Numbered from the stretch's first letter, positions 9,863-19,455 are shown. The stretch: DNA of 64,000 nt from Myxococcus qinghaiensis (GCF_024198215.1 NZ_JAKCFA010000001.1:310001-374000); one strand, 5' to 3'. Translations and numbers: made by a program. The notes: generated by a model not told the origin, from the sequence alone.

Positions 9863-10282
9863 TCAGTGCAGTCCAGGCGCTGACTCGGGCGTGATTCCGG
9901 GGCGGCTCGTCTTCGAGGCCTCTCGCTGGGCGTACTCCGCCATGCCCTCGAAGTCGACGGCGAGGCAGGCCTCGTTGCCGATGACCCACGCGTCGTGTCC
10001 CGGTGGGATGATGGCCACGTCCCCAGGGCCCAGCTCGTCCTGGGTGCCGTCGTCCATCTTCACCACCATCCTCCCGCTGATGACGTAGAGGGAGTGGGCC
10101 ACCTGGCAGCTCTCCGTGCCGGCGATGGGCTTGACGTCCTGGGACCACTTCCAGCCGGGCTCGAAGACGCCCAGCCCCACCGTGCGCCCCTCGTCGAACT
10201 GGAGAACGTCCGCATGCCCGTGCGCCGCGAACGGCCGGCGCTCGTCGGGTGTCGAGAATCGCTTGATGATGAACTCGCTCAT
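9863..10282 (-). CDS. cupin-domain protein
   Basis: A 139-residue single-domain cupin. The ATG at 10282 (MSEFIIKRFSTPDERRPF) has a GGGGGGAAA ribosome site and removes a low-quality 23-residue extension. Cupin motif 1 is degenerate and lies around VFEPGWKWSQDVKP; motif 2 is clearer, with ELGPGDVAIIPPGHDAWVIG. The AHSLYVISGRMVVKMDDGT strand between them is typical of the fold. Such small cupins bind metal or small ligands and act as sensors, isomerases or oxygenases; the reaction here is unknown. Transcribed alone or ahead of the coding remnant on the other strand; no operon partners. Confidence 0.82.
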   Translation of the reverse strand: MSEFIIKRFSTPDERRPFAAHGHADVLQFDEGRTVGLGVFEPGWKWSQDVKPIAGTESCQVAHSLYVISGRMVVKMDDGTQDELGPGDVAIIPPGHDAWVIGNEACLAVDFEGMAEYAQREASKTSRPGITPESAPGLH

Positions 10283-10398
10283 GATGTTTCCCCCCGCGAG
10301 CCAGAGGAGGGAGGACGCGTCGCGCGCCCCAGACACCCCGGGCCCGCCCATGTGTTTCCCATGGGAAACCTAGGGACGCGCCCGGCCCGTGTCAGCGC

Positions 10399-10722
10399 TC
10401 AGGTCATCAACTCCAGCGGCATGGACAACCCGGCCTCGAACCCGGGCTCCTCGCGCAGCTGCTCCAGCACGCCGCGCGTGCAGTGCAGCGTCACCAGGGG
10501 AAACAACCCCGGCTCGCTCACCCAGCGCACCGCGCTCATCAGATGCCGCGCCCGCAGGAAGCCCAGCACCGCGTCGCGGAACTGCTGGCTCTCCTCGCCT
10601 GCTTGCTTGTGCACGGCCGCGCGACTGCGAGGCGCTGGGGCCGGCTGCTTGCTCGCCTGACGCGAGGACGGCCGGGACGCAGTGGGCTGCTCCCGGGGCA
10701 TGACGATGGCTTCAATCCACAT
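10399..10722 (-). CDS. small hypothetical protein, 107 aa
   Basis: Not recognised. The start at 10722 (MWIEAIVMPREQPTAS) has a strong GAGGAGGG site about 6 bases upstream; the frame can be extended to 10923 but the added sequence looks non-coding. The product has a Ser/Gln/Ala/Arg-rich middle stretch (residues about 15-45) and a C-terminal folded-looking part, SQQFRDAVLGFLRARHL, then LFPLVTLHCTRGVLEQLREE. The alternating beta-alpha pattern could be a small ferredoxin-like fold. It is divergent from the AI-2E transporter gene. Confidence 0.65.
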   Translation of the reverse strand: MWIEAIVMPREQPTASRPSSRQASKQPAPAPRSRAAVHKQAGEESQQFRDAVLGFLRARHLMSAVRWVSEPGLFPLVTLHCTRGVLEQLREEPGFEAGLSMPLELMT

Positions 10723-11034
10723 CGTGTCGCCCTCCTCGTGGCGTGGTGATTCCAGACCTGCTTGAAGATTATCGGACAAGGACGCGGTCCAGTTGTGTCC
10801 CTTCCTCGTCGAACAAAAGGGTGGGGCGCCTGCACCCCCATGGCACGGGTTCGATTCGGAGGGCCGCTGCCCGCCCCGTGGAGTCAGGGGGCGACAGAGG
10901 GCCTGACCGCTCGGCTGCTCCACGAGGCGACGGCCATCCCCATGAGGCGAGCAGGGCCTGCCACGTCAGGCGGCGCTCCGGCTCGCACGCGAAGGGGCCT
11001 GACGGGCGGAGCACCACTTCCTACCTTGTCGCCC
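10723..11034. promoter_or_regulatory. divergent intergenic region, 312 bp
   Basis: This stretch separates the start of the 107-aa gene (minus) from that of the AI-2E-family transporter (plus) and must hold promoters for both. Long frames cross it but start without ribosome sites and have Arg/Gly-rich shadow translations, so I see no gene. No convincing promoter hexamers or long inverted repeats were found. Confidence 0.35.
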
Positions 11035-12210
11035 ATGAAGGACTCCAGTCGCCAGCTCCCGGTCTACGTGCCCGCCCGCACGGTCTGGGCCGTGGGGCTG
11101 CAGGTGCTGCTGTTAGCCATCTGCTGGTTGGTGCTCCGGCGGCTGTATCCGCTGCTCACGCTCCTGGCCGTGGTGATGCTGCTGTCCCTCGCCCTGGATC
11201 CGCTGGTGCGGAGGCTGGAGGCGTGGGGCCTCAAGCGCGGGCTGGGGGTGGCCGTGGTGGCGCTGGTCCTCCTGGGATTGGTGGGCGTGCTGGTGGGCAC
11301 GCTCGTGCCCGCGCTCGTCCAGCAGATAGAGGGGCTGGTCCAGGCGATGCCGGGGCTCCTGGAGCGGCTCGCGCAATCCCACTGGGTCCAGGAGCTGGGC
11401 GTGCGCTACGGCTTCGAGCCGCGGCCCGAGGAGCTCTTGCGCTTCGAGCCGCTGGACCTGGCGGGTCGCGCCGTCGGAGTCCTCTCCTCCACCCTGGGGC
11501 TGCTGGCGGCGGGCATCACCGTGGTGGCCCTCTCCGTCTTCAGCCTGCTGTTCGGCAAGGAACTCTACGAGAGCATCCTCCAGTGGGTGGTACCGCGCCG
11601 TCGGCACCACGTGCGGGAGCTGGTGGAACGCATGCGCACCGCGGTGAGCAACTACGTCGCGGGCACGCTGCTGGTGATGACCATCGGCGGCACCGTGGCC
11701 GCCACCGTCGCGCTCATCCAGGGCGTGCCCTTCTTCCTGGCACTGGGGCTCGCGGTGATGGTGCTGGGCGTCATCCCCTACATCGGCAGTGTCATCAGCG
11801 CCGTGCTGGTGAGCCTCACGACGCTGGCCACGGTGGGGCTGCGGCAGGCCGTCATCGCGCTGGTCGTCTTCATGGTCTACCAGCAGATTGAATCCAACGT
11901 GCTGGGCCCCATGGTGCAACGCCGCGCCATCCGGATGAATCCGCTGCTCATCTCCATCGTCGTGTTGTGTGGCGGCGCGCTGGCGGGCCTGCTGGGCGCG
12001 GTCATCGCCGTCCCCCTGGCCGCAGCCTCGCAGGTGCTCATCCAGGAGGTGCTCCGCGAGCGGCAGCTGCGCTGGAAGCGCGCCCACCGGCGCGAGCACG
12101 CCCGGCGCCAGGCGGGGAAGGGCGCGGTGGAGGAGGGGCTGCTGTTCGCCGGCCCCATGGACGACGCGCCCGTGCCGGACGGGTCCGGGCCCGAGGATGA
12201 CCGGCACTGA
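11035..12210 (+). CDS. AI-2E family transporter (PerM/YdiK/TqsA-type membrane protein)
   Basis: A 391-residue polytopic inner-membrane protein of the AI-2E/UPF0118 family. The start at 11035 (MKDSSRQLPVYVPARTVWAV) is chosen since the upstream extension is non-coding in character. About eight hydrophobic segments are visible: two or three near the N-terminus (residues 18-90), a soluble amphipathic stretch with LVQQIEGLVQAMPGLLERLA, then segments from about 155 on. The family hallmark near the C-terminus, the segment running from IPYIGSVISAVLVSL through VYQQIESNVLGPMVQRRAI, is present. Members export small molecules or act as Na+/H+ antiporters; the quorum-signal function from which the name comes holds for few of them. 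The last ~45 residues are charged and cytoplasmic. Confidence 0.93.
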   Translation: MKDSSRQLPVYVPARTVWAVGLQVLLLAICWLVLRRLYPLLTLLAVVMLLSLALDPLVRRLEAWGLKRGLGVAVVALVLLGLVGVLVGTLVPALVQQIEGLVQAMPGLLERLAQSHWVQELGVRYGFEPRPEELLRFEPLDLAGRAVGVLSSTLGLLAAGITVVALSVFSLLFGKELYESILQWVVPRRRHHVRELVERMRTAVSNYVAGTLLVMTIGGTVAATVALIQGVPFFLALGLAVMVLGVIPYIGSVISAVLVSLTTLATVGLRQAVIALVVFMVYQQIESNVLGPMVQRRAIRMNPLLISIVVLCGGALAGLLGAVIAVPLAAASQVLIQEVLRERQLRWKRAHRREHARRQAGKGAVEEGLLFAGPMDDAPVPDGSGPEDDRH

Positions 12211-12231
12211 GCGGCGGGGGCCCGACGTGAA

Positions 12232-12264
12232 GAAGGGCTCCCGGCGGATGGCCGGAAGCCCTTC
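12232..12264. terminator. bidirectional hairpin terminator
   Basis: Arms GAAGGGCT (12232-12239) and AGCCCTTC (12257-12264) continue inward, past a one-base mismatch, as CCGGC (12241-12245) and GCCGG (12251-12255) with a 5-base loop. It lies between the convergent AI-2E transporter and metalloprotease genes and so can serve both. Confidence 0.65.
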
Positions 12265-12335
12265 GGATTCAGCTCAACCTGACGTCAGTGCCGCCCCTCC
12301 GGCCCGGGATGCGCCGGAGGAGTGGCGCCGGGCGT

Positions 12336-15300
12336 TCAGCGACCCGCGGGGGCCGAGCGGCCCTGCGAGGTGACCGACTTGCCGGTGTCCGCGGCGGCCA
12401 CGGACGTGCCGACCGAGAAGACCAGGTCGTCACGGTCGTTGTAGCCGCCGGTGGCGCACGAGCTCGCCGTCCCGTTGAAGCGGAACTGCGGACGGATGGC
12501 GTGCGTGCCCGCCGTGGCGCTCAGGTTGAACGTGTGCGTGAAGGTCCGCGCACCCGTCCCGGGGCAAGCCTGGTTGGTGGTCAGCGCCGTCCAGGCCGGA
12601 GCGGACGCGTTCGAGGTGTAATAGAGGTCGAAGAAGTCCGTCGTCCCCCAGCACCACACGGTGACTTCCACCGTCACCTGCTTGCCGACGGCGAAGGCGC
12701 CCTGGTCCGTCGTCTTGATGACCACCCGGTCGATGCTCTCGTCGGAGTGGTAGACGCCGGAGGTGCCATCAGCGCACGAGTCGTTGATGGTATTCGGCTG
12801 GTTCGGCTCGGTGCCCGAGGAGAGCGTGCCGCGGCCGTTGACCAGCGTGGGGCCGGTGTCGCAGCCGCAGACGTTGCCGCACGTCGGCGCCTGGAGCGTG
12901 GTGTTGAACGTGGCCAGCGCGGGCGTGCAGACCGTGCTGGTGGTGAAGCTGCGCGTCGTGCTGTTGGGGCTGGCGCCGCAGACGTCCGCCGCGCGGACCC
13001 GCCAGAAGTACGTGGTGGCGCTCGACAGGGCCGGAGTCACGGTCCAGTTGCTGGCCGTCAGGCCCGTGCCGGTCCGGACGATGTTGGTGAAGCCCGAGTC
13101 GCTGGCCACTTCGACCACGTAGCTCGCCGCGCTCGCGACGTCAGACCAGTCCAGGGCCGCCGACGTGGCGACGCCCGTGGCGGCGTCCGCCGGAGACGTC
13201 AGCGTCGGAGCCGACAGCACCGTGCAGCCGCGCGTGGTGTAGCTGAACGCGTTGGACCACGCGCCCACACCGCCGCACGAGTTGTTCGCCCGCACGCGCC
13301 AGTAGTAGGTGGTGTTGACGTTCAGCGCGGGGGACACCGTCCAGGTGCTGGCGACCAGCGAGTTGGCGGAGGCCGCCACCGTCGCGAACGTCGGGCTGGT
13401 GGAGACCTGGACCTCGTAGGTGGAGGCACCGGACACATCCCCCCAGTCGAGCACCGCGGCCAGCTCCGCGCCGACGGCACCGTTGCTGGGGCTGGACAGC
13501 GTGGCGAGGCCCGGCGCGGTGCAGGCCGGCGTGGCGCACGAGCAGGTGCTCGCCGCGCCGTAGCACGCGTTCGAGGACGCGGGGACGATGGAGTAGCAGT
13601 ACTCGCGGCCGTTGGCGACCTCGGTATCCGTGTAGGTGGTGCCGGACACGGTGGCGACCTTCGCCTTGCCGAAGTCACAGCCCATGCCCTCGGTCTTCAT
13701 CACCCAGTACTCGCTGGCGCCAGCGGAGGCCGTCCAGTTCAGGGCAATCTGACCGTCACCCGCGGTGGTGGTGTGCGTGGGCTTCGCCGTGGGGCCGCCG
13801 GAACAGCCGGAGTTCACCGGGGGCGTGGTGTTACAGGCGATGTTGTGGCGGGCGAACGCGGCGTGGATGGCCGTCATGTGCGGCGTGCCGTCGGCCAGGT
13901 TGCCGTTGTCGTCATCCGCCGCCAGCCACTGCATGTAGCCGTTGGTGGAGCCGCAGCCGTCGGACGTGCCGCCGCTGCAGTTGCAGGAGTGCCACGCGCC
14001 CACGTTGCCGCTGCCCTGGTAGAACAGCTTGTTGCCGACGATGAACGCCGTGTTGTCGTCGTAGTTGAACGGCGCGCCAGCCAGGTCGATCTTGACCAGG
14101 TCCCAAGCGGCCTGCCGCGCGGGAGAGGCGGCGCAGTGCACCTGACGGCTGCACGGGCCGGTGCCGGAGCTGCAGTTGGGGCACACGAAGTTCTGCGGGG
14201 TGGCCGGAGGAGCGGCGACACCGCCGAACGTGGCGGCCTTCCAGTCCGCGTCACGCACGCCGGAGCACTTGGTGTTGCACCACGCCGCGCCCGTCTGCGA
14301 CTCGTTCTGGTTGTAGCTCAGGCCGTCCGGCGTCATCCCGCAGCCACGGTTGCTGGTGAGGAAGAAGCCGTAGCCCACGCAGGACGTCTGCAGACGGTAG
14401 ATGGCCGCGATGTCCGCGTAGCCCTCGCTGGAGTTCGACAGCGAGCCGTTCGCGTCGAAGTCATCCAGGCCATGGCCCCACTCGTGGTCGAACACGGCGC
14501 CAATCTCACCGGTGTTCCCGCAGCCACCGCCGCTGCGGTAGAAGTTGACCGACGAGCCGTTCCAGAAGGCGTTGCAGGTGCTGTTGATGTTGACGTTCGA
14601 CAGCAGCTGCGTGGACAGCCAGGTGTTGCCCGGCAGGTAGCCGCGGGCCTGCTCGGCCAGCTTGTTCAGCTCGTAGAAGCTGGAGCGCGACGCGGCGGTG
14701 TTGCCCGCGGAGGTGCCGGCGGGCACGGTGCAGTCGTGGTTGCCGTTCACGCCGCCCAGGGCGATGTTGCCCGTGGTGGAGCTGACGTTGATCGCGCCGC
14801 AGGTGTCCGCCACGCGGACGTAGCGGCCGGACAGCGTGGTGTTCGAGGTGCCGGAGCTGTAGGCGAAGATGCCCGCGCCGTCCGTGAAGTTGTTGGGCGA
14901 GGCAATGCCCGTGTTCGCCCAGGGCATGGGCGAGTTGGGCTTCATGGTGCCGCACACCGTGTTGTCCACGCAGGTGCCGATGTTGGTGGACGGGTAGATG
15001 CCGCCCTGGATCTGCGCGTCGAAGTAGTGGTTGTCGTCCTCGATGGCGAGCGTCTCGCCGGAGTGCGCGTCCACCGTCACCTTCCAGCGCTGGTGGGCCG
15101 CCGGGTCCTGGAAGCCGTAGGCGTAGACCAGGCGATGCTCGTAGCCGGTGCCCGTGGCGCCGGCAAACGACTCACCCTGGGGCGCCATGGGGGCGATCTC
15201 CAGCGTGGGCTGCTGCCAGAGCTGCTGCGGGCTGGTGTTCATGCCGACGAAGCCGTTGCCGGAGACGAGCGCGTCGTTCGGCGCGAGCGCCGGGCGCGTG

Positions 15301-15911
15301 TCGATGCCCACGTTGGCCCAGGCCTCGGTGCCGATGAGGATGAGGTTGCCGTGGCTGATGGTCGCGGCGATGCGCGCGTGGCGCACCGTCAGGCCGTTGA
15401 CCACCTGCTGGATGTGGACCTGCCACAGGTTGTCGGTGACGCGCGTGACGCGGGGCGCGCCCAGCTGCATCAGGTCGATGTTGAACGCGGCCTGGTTGTC
15501 GGCGATGAACTTGAAGACCAGGTCGCCGATGACGGACTCGTCCACGTCCGCCACGGAGCGGCCAATGGACTCACGCACGCTGTCCAGCGTCACGTTGTTG
15601 CGGAAGCCCTTGCCGGGGATGAGGGGAACCGAGCCCTCGATGCCCGACGGAGTGCCGGTGCGAGGGTCGATGTGGACGCGGAAGTCCTTCCCGTTGCGGC
15701 TGAAGAAGTCGTCCCAACCCGTGGCCGTCTCCTTGGCCATGGTGCGCATTGCCTGGTCCAGCGGGGTGTTCTGGATGGGGAGGTAGAACTCAGGCTTGTA
15801 GAAGGCCTTGCTGGCGATGGCGCTCTGGCCCTGTTCGGGCGGTTGCACTGCCCAGCTCGTCGCTGACATGAGCAAGGCAAGACATGCTGCTGACACCTTG
15901 GTGTGGCGCAT
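12336..15911 (-). CDS. secreted HEXXH metalloprotease with fibronectin-like repeats
   Basis: A 1191-residue exported protease. Signal peptide of about 21 residues (CLALLMSATSWA), then a long propeptide (about 25-300) with a beta-strand pattern resembling FTP/PepSY inhibitory domains (VHIQQVVNGLTVRHARIAA; WKVTVDAHSGETLAIED). The catalytic domain has HEWGH at about residue 474 and, about 20 residues later, SSEGYADIAA, whose Glu fits the third zinc ligand of gluzincins. Many Cys pairs suggest disulfides. From about 720 on come three fibronectin type III-like modules with repeated S-P-x-x-G-A-x-G-x-x-x-x-x-L-D-W-x-D-V patterns and Y-Y/F-W-R-V-R-A strands, followed by a beta-rich C-terminal domain (about 1010-1180). 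Ribosome site GAGGAGAG precedes the ATG. Likely role: predation or nutrient digestion outside the cell. Confidence 0.9.
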   Translation of the reverse strand: MRHTKVSAACLALLMSATSWAVQPPEQGQSAIASKAFYKPEFYLPIQNTPLDQAMRTMAKETATGWDDFFSRNGKDFRVHIDPRTGTPSGIEGSVPLIPGKGFRNNVTLDSVRESIGRSVADVDESVIGDLVFKFIADNQAAFNIDLMQLGAPRVTRVTDNLWQVHIQQVVNGLTVRHARIAATISHGNLILIGTEAWANVGIDTRPALAPNDALVSGNGFVGMNTSPQQLWQQPTLEIAPMAPQGESFAGATGTGYEHRLVYAYGFQDPAAHQRWKVTVDAHSGETLAIEDDNHYFDAQIQGGIYPSTNIGTCVDNTVCGTMKPNSPMPWANTGIASPNNFTDGAGIFAYSSGTSNTTLSGRYVRVADTCGAINVSSTTGNIALGGVNGNHDCTVPAGTSAGNTAASRSSFYELNKLAEQARGYLPGNTWLSTQLLSNVNINSTCNAFWNGSSVNFYRSGGGCGNTGEIGAVFDHEWGHGLDDFDANGSLSNSSEGYADIAAIYRLQTSCVGYGFFLTSNRGCGMTPDGLSYNQNESQTGAAWCNTKCSGVRDADWKAATFGGVAAPPATPQNFVCPNCSSGTGPCSRQVHCAASPARQAAWDLVKIDLAGAPFNYDDNTAFIVGNKLFYQGSGNVGAWHSCNCSGGTSDGCGSTNGYMQWLAADDDNGNLADGTPHMTAIHAAFARHNIACNTTPPVNSGCSGGPTAKPTHTTTAGDGQIALNWTASAGASEYWVMKTEGMGCDFGKAKVATVSGTTYTDTEVANGREYCYSIVPASSNACYGAASTCSCATPACTAPGLATLSSPSNGAVGAELAAVLDWGDVSGASTYEVQVSTSPTFATVAASANSLVASTWTVSPALNVNTTYYWRVRANNSCGGVGAWSNAFSYTTRGCTVLSAPTLTSPADAATGVATSAALDWSDVASAASYVVEVASDSGFTNIVRTGTGLTASNWTVTPALSSATTYFWRVRAADVCGASPNSTTRSFTTSTVCTPALATFNTTLQAPTCGNVCGCDTGPTLVNGRGTLSSGTEPNQPNTINDSCADGTSGVYHSDESIDRVVIKTTDQGAFAVGKQVTVEVTVWCWGTTDFFDLYYTSNASAPAWTALTTNQACPGTGARTFTHTFNLSATAGTHAIRPQFRFNGTASSCATGGYNDRDDLVFSVGTSVAAADTGKSVTSQGRSAPAGR

Positions 15912-16175
15912 GCATCTCTCCTCTATGAGGGTCCCGAGGGTCGGACCCGAGGTGGCTCCCAGACAGACGGAGCCCGCACACGCCTTACTGATGCCTCACC
16001 AAAAAATGAATATGCCTTATTCCCGGTGAGCCCATTGAAAATGGATCCCTAGGAATTTCATGGGCCCAAAGTGTTCACTGGCCAGCATGTTCGCGCACTA
16101 TAAGTGAATACCGCTATGGCGCGGAGCGCGGAAATGTGCCACCACATCAGAATATTATTGACAGGGTGTTGCGGG
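15912..16175. promoter_or_regulatory. AT-rich intergenic region upstream of the metalloprotease gene
   Basis: A 264-base gap, markedly richer in A and T than the surroundings, particularly 15988-16115 and 16140-16165 (for example CCAAAAAATGAATATG and AGAATATTATTGACAGG). It should contain the metalloprotease promoter, probably in 15930-16030. An imperfect inverted pair TTCACT/AGTGAA flanks about 16074-16108. A TTGACA hexamer at about 16158 faces the plus strand, where no gene follows. No gene is seen. Confidence 0.35.
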
Positions 16176-17672
16176 CTAGCGCGGCCAGATGCGCACCCAG
16201 TCATCCTGGATGAGCTTGCCGTTGGTTCTGTCCGTGCTTCCGCTGGCCATGAAGCCGCGAGGCGCGCCGAGGGCCAGCGCTCCGGCCTCCACCCACAAGA
16301 GCAGGAGCAGCACCACCGCGAGCGCGGGGACGCGCGTGGCCAGTGCGGGGCGGCGCGCGGTGAGGACGACGAGCGGCAGGAGCAGAAGGGGCACGAGCGC
16401 GGGGAAGATGGTGAGCAGGCCGCGCGTGTAGCCGAAGAAGGCGACGGTGATGAGCGCGCGGTGGAGGACGACGAGGGTGAGCAGGCTGAACTCGCGCCAG
16501 GGGCGGGTGAGTGACAGCGCCGCGCCCGCGACGAGCAGCGCCAGGAGCGGCCACTTCAGCCACGTGCCCTCGGGGACGAAGAGGTCCACCGGGGCGCGCG
16601 CGCCGCTCAGTCCCGAGGGGAGGTTGGAGGCGCCCAGCCCCAGGCTCAGCCCGTCCAGCCAGCGCGAGAGCTTGGTGCTCCAGAGGCGCGCGGCGTCCGC
16701 GGGGTGCTCGCGCATCCATTCGAGACCCACCGCGTAGCCGTGCAGCAGGAGCTTGCGCTGCGCGGGATTGGCCACGTCCAGGTGTCCCTCCTGGCCCAGC
16801 TGGTTGACGGAGTCGGGCGTGAAGCCGCCGGTGGCGCGGGCGTGGTTCGCCATGGCGAAGTTGATGGGGCCGTAGGCGGTGACGGGCGCGAGCACCGGCA
16901 GCGGCTCCAGCGTCGGCGTGCTCGCGTTCAGCTCACTGAGCACCCGCGCGTTGCGCACGGCCCAGGGCGCGAGCACCAGGGCGCAGACGAGCCCCGCGGC
17001 GCCCCAGCGCGTGGCGAGCGCGGGCAGCGGCGTCGAGCCCCGGTACAGCCAGGCCCACGCGAGCAGGAAGGGCCACAGGTACAGGTGCTCGGCGCGGGTG
17101 AGCGAGCCCAGGCCCATGACGAGACCCAGGAGCACGGCGCCGCCCCAGCTCGGCCCCGCCTTGTGGCGCAAGACGAGCGCGAGGGTGGCGGACAGGAAGA
17201 GGGCGTAGAGGACCTCGTTGCTGTACGTGGTGGAGAGCACCAGCCAGCCGAAGCTGGAGGCGAAGAGGGCCGCGCCGACGAGGCTCCACGCGGTGCCCAG
17301 CAGCGTGCGCCACCAGGCCCAGGACAGCGCCACCGTGGCGGCGCTCAGCGCGGCGAGGCACAGCTTGTACGGATAGGCATTGCCCTGGGGCTCTCCCAGC
17401 ACGCGGTACAGCACGCCCAGGAGCCAGGGGAACAGGGGCGGGTGGTAGGGCAGGGTGGCGGGGCCCTCGGTGCCTCTCACGTGCTCCAGCGCGTATGCGT
17501 GGAAGAAGCGCGCGTCACCGTAGAAGAAGATGGAGAAGGGCCACGCGCGGTCCGGCGCGGACTGGAGATACAACCACCGCAGCAGCAGGCTGAGCGTGAA
17601 CGTCATGGCCACGCCCAGCGCCACCGGGTGCCGCTGCCACAGTGCCCTCGCGCTGACGAAGAACCGGCGCAT
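16176..17672 (-). CDS. membrane glycosyltransferase, GT39/ArnT-like
   Basis: A 498-residue polytopic protein of the dolichyl-phosphate-mannose mannosyltransferase/ArnT superfamily. It has the usual plan: a first membrane helix (residues about 15-35), then the large first extracytoplasmic loop with an acidic catalytic-type motif, FYGDARFFHAYALEHV (about 50-65), followed by TLPYHPPLFPWLLGVLYR, and 9-11 further hydrophobic helices with Arg/Trp-rich turns. Such enzymes transfer sugars from polyprenyl-phosphate donors to proteins, lipids or polysaccharides on the outer face of the inner membrane. Acceptor unknown. A GGGGGTGG stretch precedes the ATG. The gene is divergent from the FGGY kinase gene and has no obvious operon partner. 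Confidence 0.85.
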   Translation of the reverse strand: MRRFFVSARALWQRHPVALGVAMTFTLSLLLRWLYLQSAPDRAWPFSIFFYGDARFFHAYALEHVRGTEGPATLPYHPPLFPWLLGVLYRVLGEPQGNAYPYKLCLAALSAATVALSWAWWRTLLGTAWSLVGAALFASSFGWLVLSTTYSNEVLYALFLSATLALVLRHKAGPSWGGAVLLGLVMGLGSLTRAEHLYLWPFLLAWAWLYRGSTPLPALATRWGAAGLVCALVLAPWAVRNARVLSELNASTPTLEPLPVLAPVTAYGPINFAMANHARATGGFTPDSVNQLGQEGHLDVANPAQRKLLLHGYAVGLEWMREHPADAARLWSTKLSRWLDGLSLGLGASNLPSGLSGARAPVDLFVPEGTWLKWPLLALLVAGAALSLTRPWREFSLLTLVVLHRALITVAFFGYTRGLLTIFPALVPLLLLPLVVLTARRPALATRVPALAVVLLLLLWVEAGALALGAPRGFMASGSTDRTNGKLIQDDWVRIWPR

Positions 17673-17841
17673 GCCACCCCCAGGAATCGACGCAGGCTAA
17701 CACCTCGGGCGCGCGGGAAGCCCAGGCGTTCAGAAAAGCGCCCTTGCCGTGCGTTGTGGATGGCGGGAGGTGTGACGCGCTTCCTAGAGTCCGGGCGCCG
17801 CGACGTCGGCGGCATCCCCTCATCCCGGCTCGGAGGGCCGT

Positions 17842-19440
17842 GTGTCCCAAGCAGGTGAGAAGTCCATCCTGGCCATCGACCTGGGCACCTCGGCCGTGAA
17901 GCTGGCCGTCGTCACCCTGCGAGGCAGGATTCTCGGCGGCGAGGTGGAGCCCCTGGCGCTCGACCTGCTGCCGGACGGAGGCGCGGAGCAGGAGCCGGAG
18001 GCGTGGTGGAGCGCCGTCGTCCGGGGCACGCGCCGCCTGCTGGAGTCGGGGAAGGTGGCCGCGCGCGACATCGTCGGTGTCAACTGCAGCGCGCAGTGGT
18101 CCGGCACCGTGGCCGTGGACGCGAAGGGCAAGCCCCTGCGTCCGGCCCTCATCTGGATGGACTCGCGGGGAGCGCCCCACGTCCAGCGCGCGGCCGGTGG
18201 CTTTCTGCCCATCGAGGGCTACGGCGCCGCGCGTCTGCTGACCTGGATTCGCCTGACGGGCGGAGTGCCCAGCCTCTCCGGCAAGGACCCGGTGGGCCAC
18301 ATCCTCTACCTCCAGGCTGAGCACCCCGACGTCTACCGAGACACCTACAAGTTCCTGGAGCCCAAGGACTGGCTCAACCTGCGGCTGAGCGGGCGCTTCG
18401 CGGCGTCGTACGACTCCATCACCCTGCACTGGGTGACTGACAACCGCGCGCTTGACCGCATCGACTACGACGAGCGGCTCTTGAAGATGACGGGGCTCCA
18501 TCGAGAAAAGCTGCCGGACCTGGTGCCCGCGGCGAGCGTGCTGGGGCCGCTGAGCGCCCAGGCCGCGAGCGAGCTGGGGCTGAGCCAGGACGTGCGCGTG
18601 GTGACGGGCGCGCCGGACATCCTCGCGGCGGCGGTGGGCTCTGGCGCGGTGGAGGACCACGCCGCGCACCTGTGCGTGGGCACGTCCTCCTGGCTGTGCT
18701 GCCACGTGCCCTACAAGAAGTCGGACCTGTTCCACCAGATGGCGTCCGTCCCGTCCGCGCTGCCAGGGCGCTACCTCCTGGCCAACGAGCAGGAGTCCGC
18801 GGGCATCTGCCTCACCTTCCTCAAGGACAACATCCTGTATGGCCAGGGCGGCAAGCCCGGGGAGGTGGAGGAGGACTCCGCGGAGGTGTACCGGCTGATG
18901 GAGCGCGAGGCGGGGAAGGTGCCCGCGGGCAGTGACAAGCTCATCTTCATGCCCTGGCTCAACGGGGAGCGGAGCCCCGTGGACGACAAGTCCCTGCGCG
19001 GGGGCTTCTTCAACCAGTCCCTCAAGACGACGCGAGCGCACCTGGTGCGCGCGGTGATGGAGGGCGTGGCCTACAACTCGCGCTGGCTGTTCACCTACGT
19101 GGAGCAGTTCGTCGGTCGCAGGCTGGACTCGCTGCGCATCATCGGAGGCGGGGCCCGGTCCGCGCTCTGGTGCCAGATTCACGCGGACGTGCTGGGGCGG
19201 GTGATTCAGCAGGTGGACGAGCCGGTGCTCGCCAACGCGCGCGGGGCCGCGTTCCAGGCGGCGGTGGCGCTGGGCGAACTGAAGGTGGAGGAGATTCCCT
19301 CGCTCGTCCCCATCGCCCGCACCTTCGAGCCCGACCCGGCGAACCGGGAGCTGTACGACGAGTTGTTCCGCGAGTTCGTCAATCTCTACAAGAGCAACAA
19401 GGCCATCTTCGCGCGCCTCAACCGCGCCCGGAGCGCCTGA
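17842..19440 (+). CDS. FGGY-family carbohydrate kinase (xylulokinase-like)
   Basis: A 532-residue cytosolic sugar kinase. It starts with GTG at 17842, preceded by GGAGG, and the ATP-binding phosphate-1 motif AIDLGTSAVKLAVV follows at residue 12. The FGGY_N domain runs to about 255 and FGGY_C from about 265; IIGGGARSALWCQIHADVLG (near 435) and ANARGAAFQAAVALGEL are the adenosine-binding C-terminal motifs. Length and motifs fit xylulokinase/glycerol-kinase relatives, but substrate cannot be read from sequence. The gene lies 15 bases upstream of the S1P-lyase-like gene on the same strand, so the two form an operon, and its phosphorylated product could be linked to that lyase. Confidence 0.9.
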   Translation: MSQAGEKSILAIDLGTSAVKLAVVTLRGRILGGEVEPLALDLLPDGGAEQEPEAWWSAVVRGTRRLLESGKVAARDIVGVNCSAQWSGTVAVDAKGKPLRPALIWMDSRGAPHVQRAAGGFLPIEGYGAARLLTWIRLTGGVPSLSGKDPVGHILYLQAEHPDVYRDTYKFLEPKDWLNLRLSGRFAASYDSITLHWVTDNRALDRIDYDERLLKMTGLHREKLPDLVPAASVLGPLSAQAASELGLSQDVRVVTGAPDILAAAVGSGAVEDHAAHLCVGTSSWLCCHVPYKKSDLFHQMASVPSALPGRYLLANEQESAGICLTFLKDNILYGQGGKPGEVEEDSAEVYRLMEREAGKVPAGSDKLIFMPWLNGERSPVDDKSLRGGFFNQSLKTTRAHLVRAVMEGVAYNSRWLFTYVEQFVGRRLDSLRIIGGGARSALWCQIHADVLGRVIQQVDEPVLANARGAAFQAAVALGELKVEEIPSLVPIARTFEPDPANRELYDELFREFVNLYKSNKAIFARLNRARSA

Positions 19441-19455
19441 AGCCCAGGAGTCCGC

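Noticed and set aside
12288..15866. 1192-aa plus-strand frame opposite the metalloprotease
   Set aside because: Arg/Val/Gly-rich shadow translation with no domain; the minus strand has a signal peptide, HEWGH and fibronectin modules.
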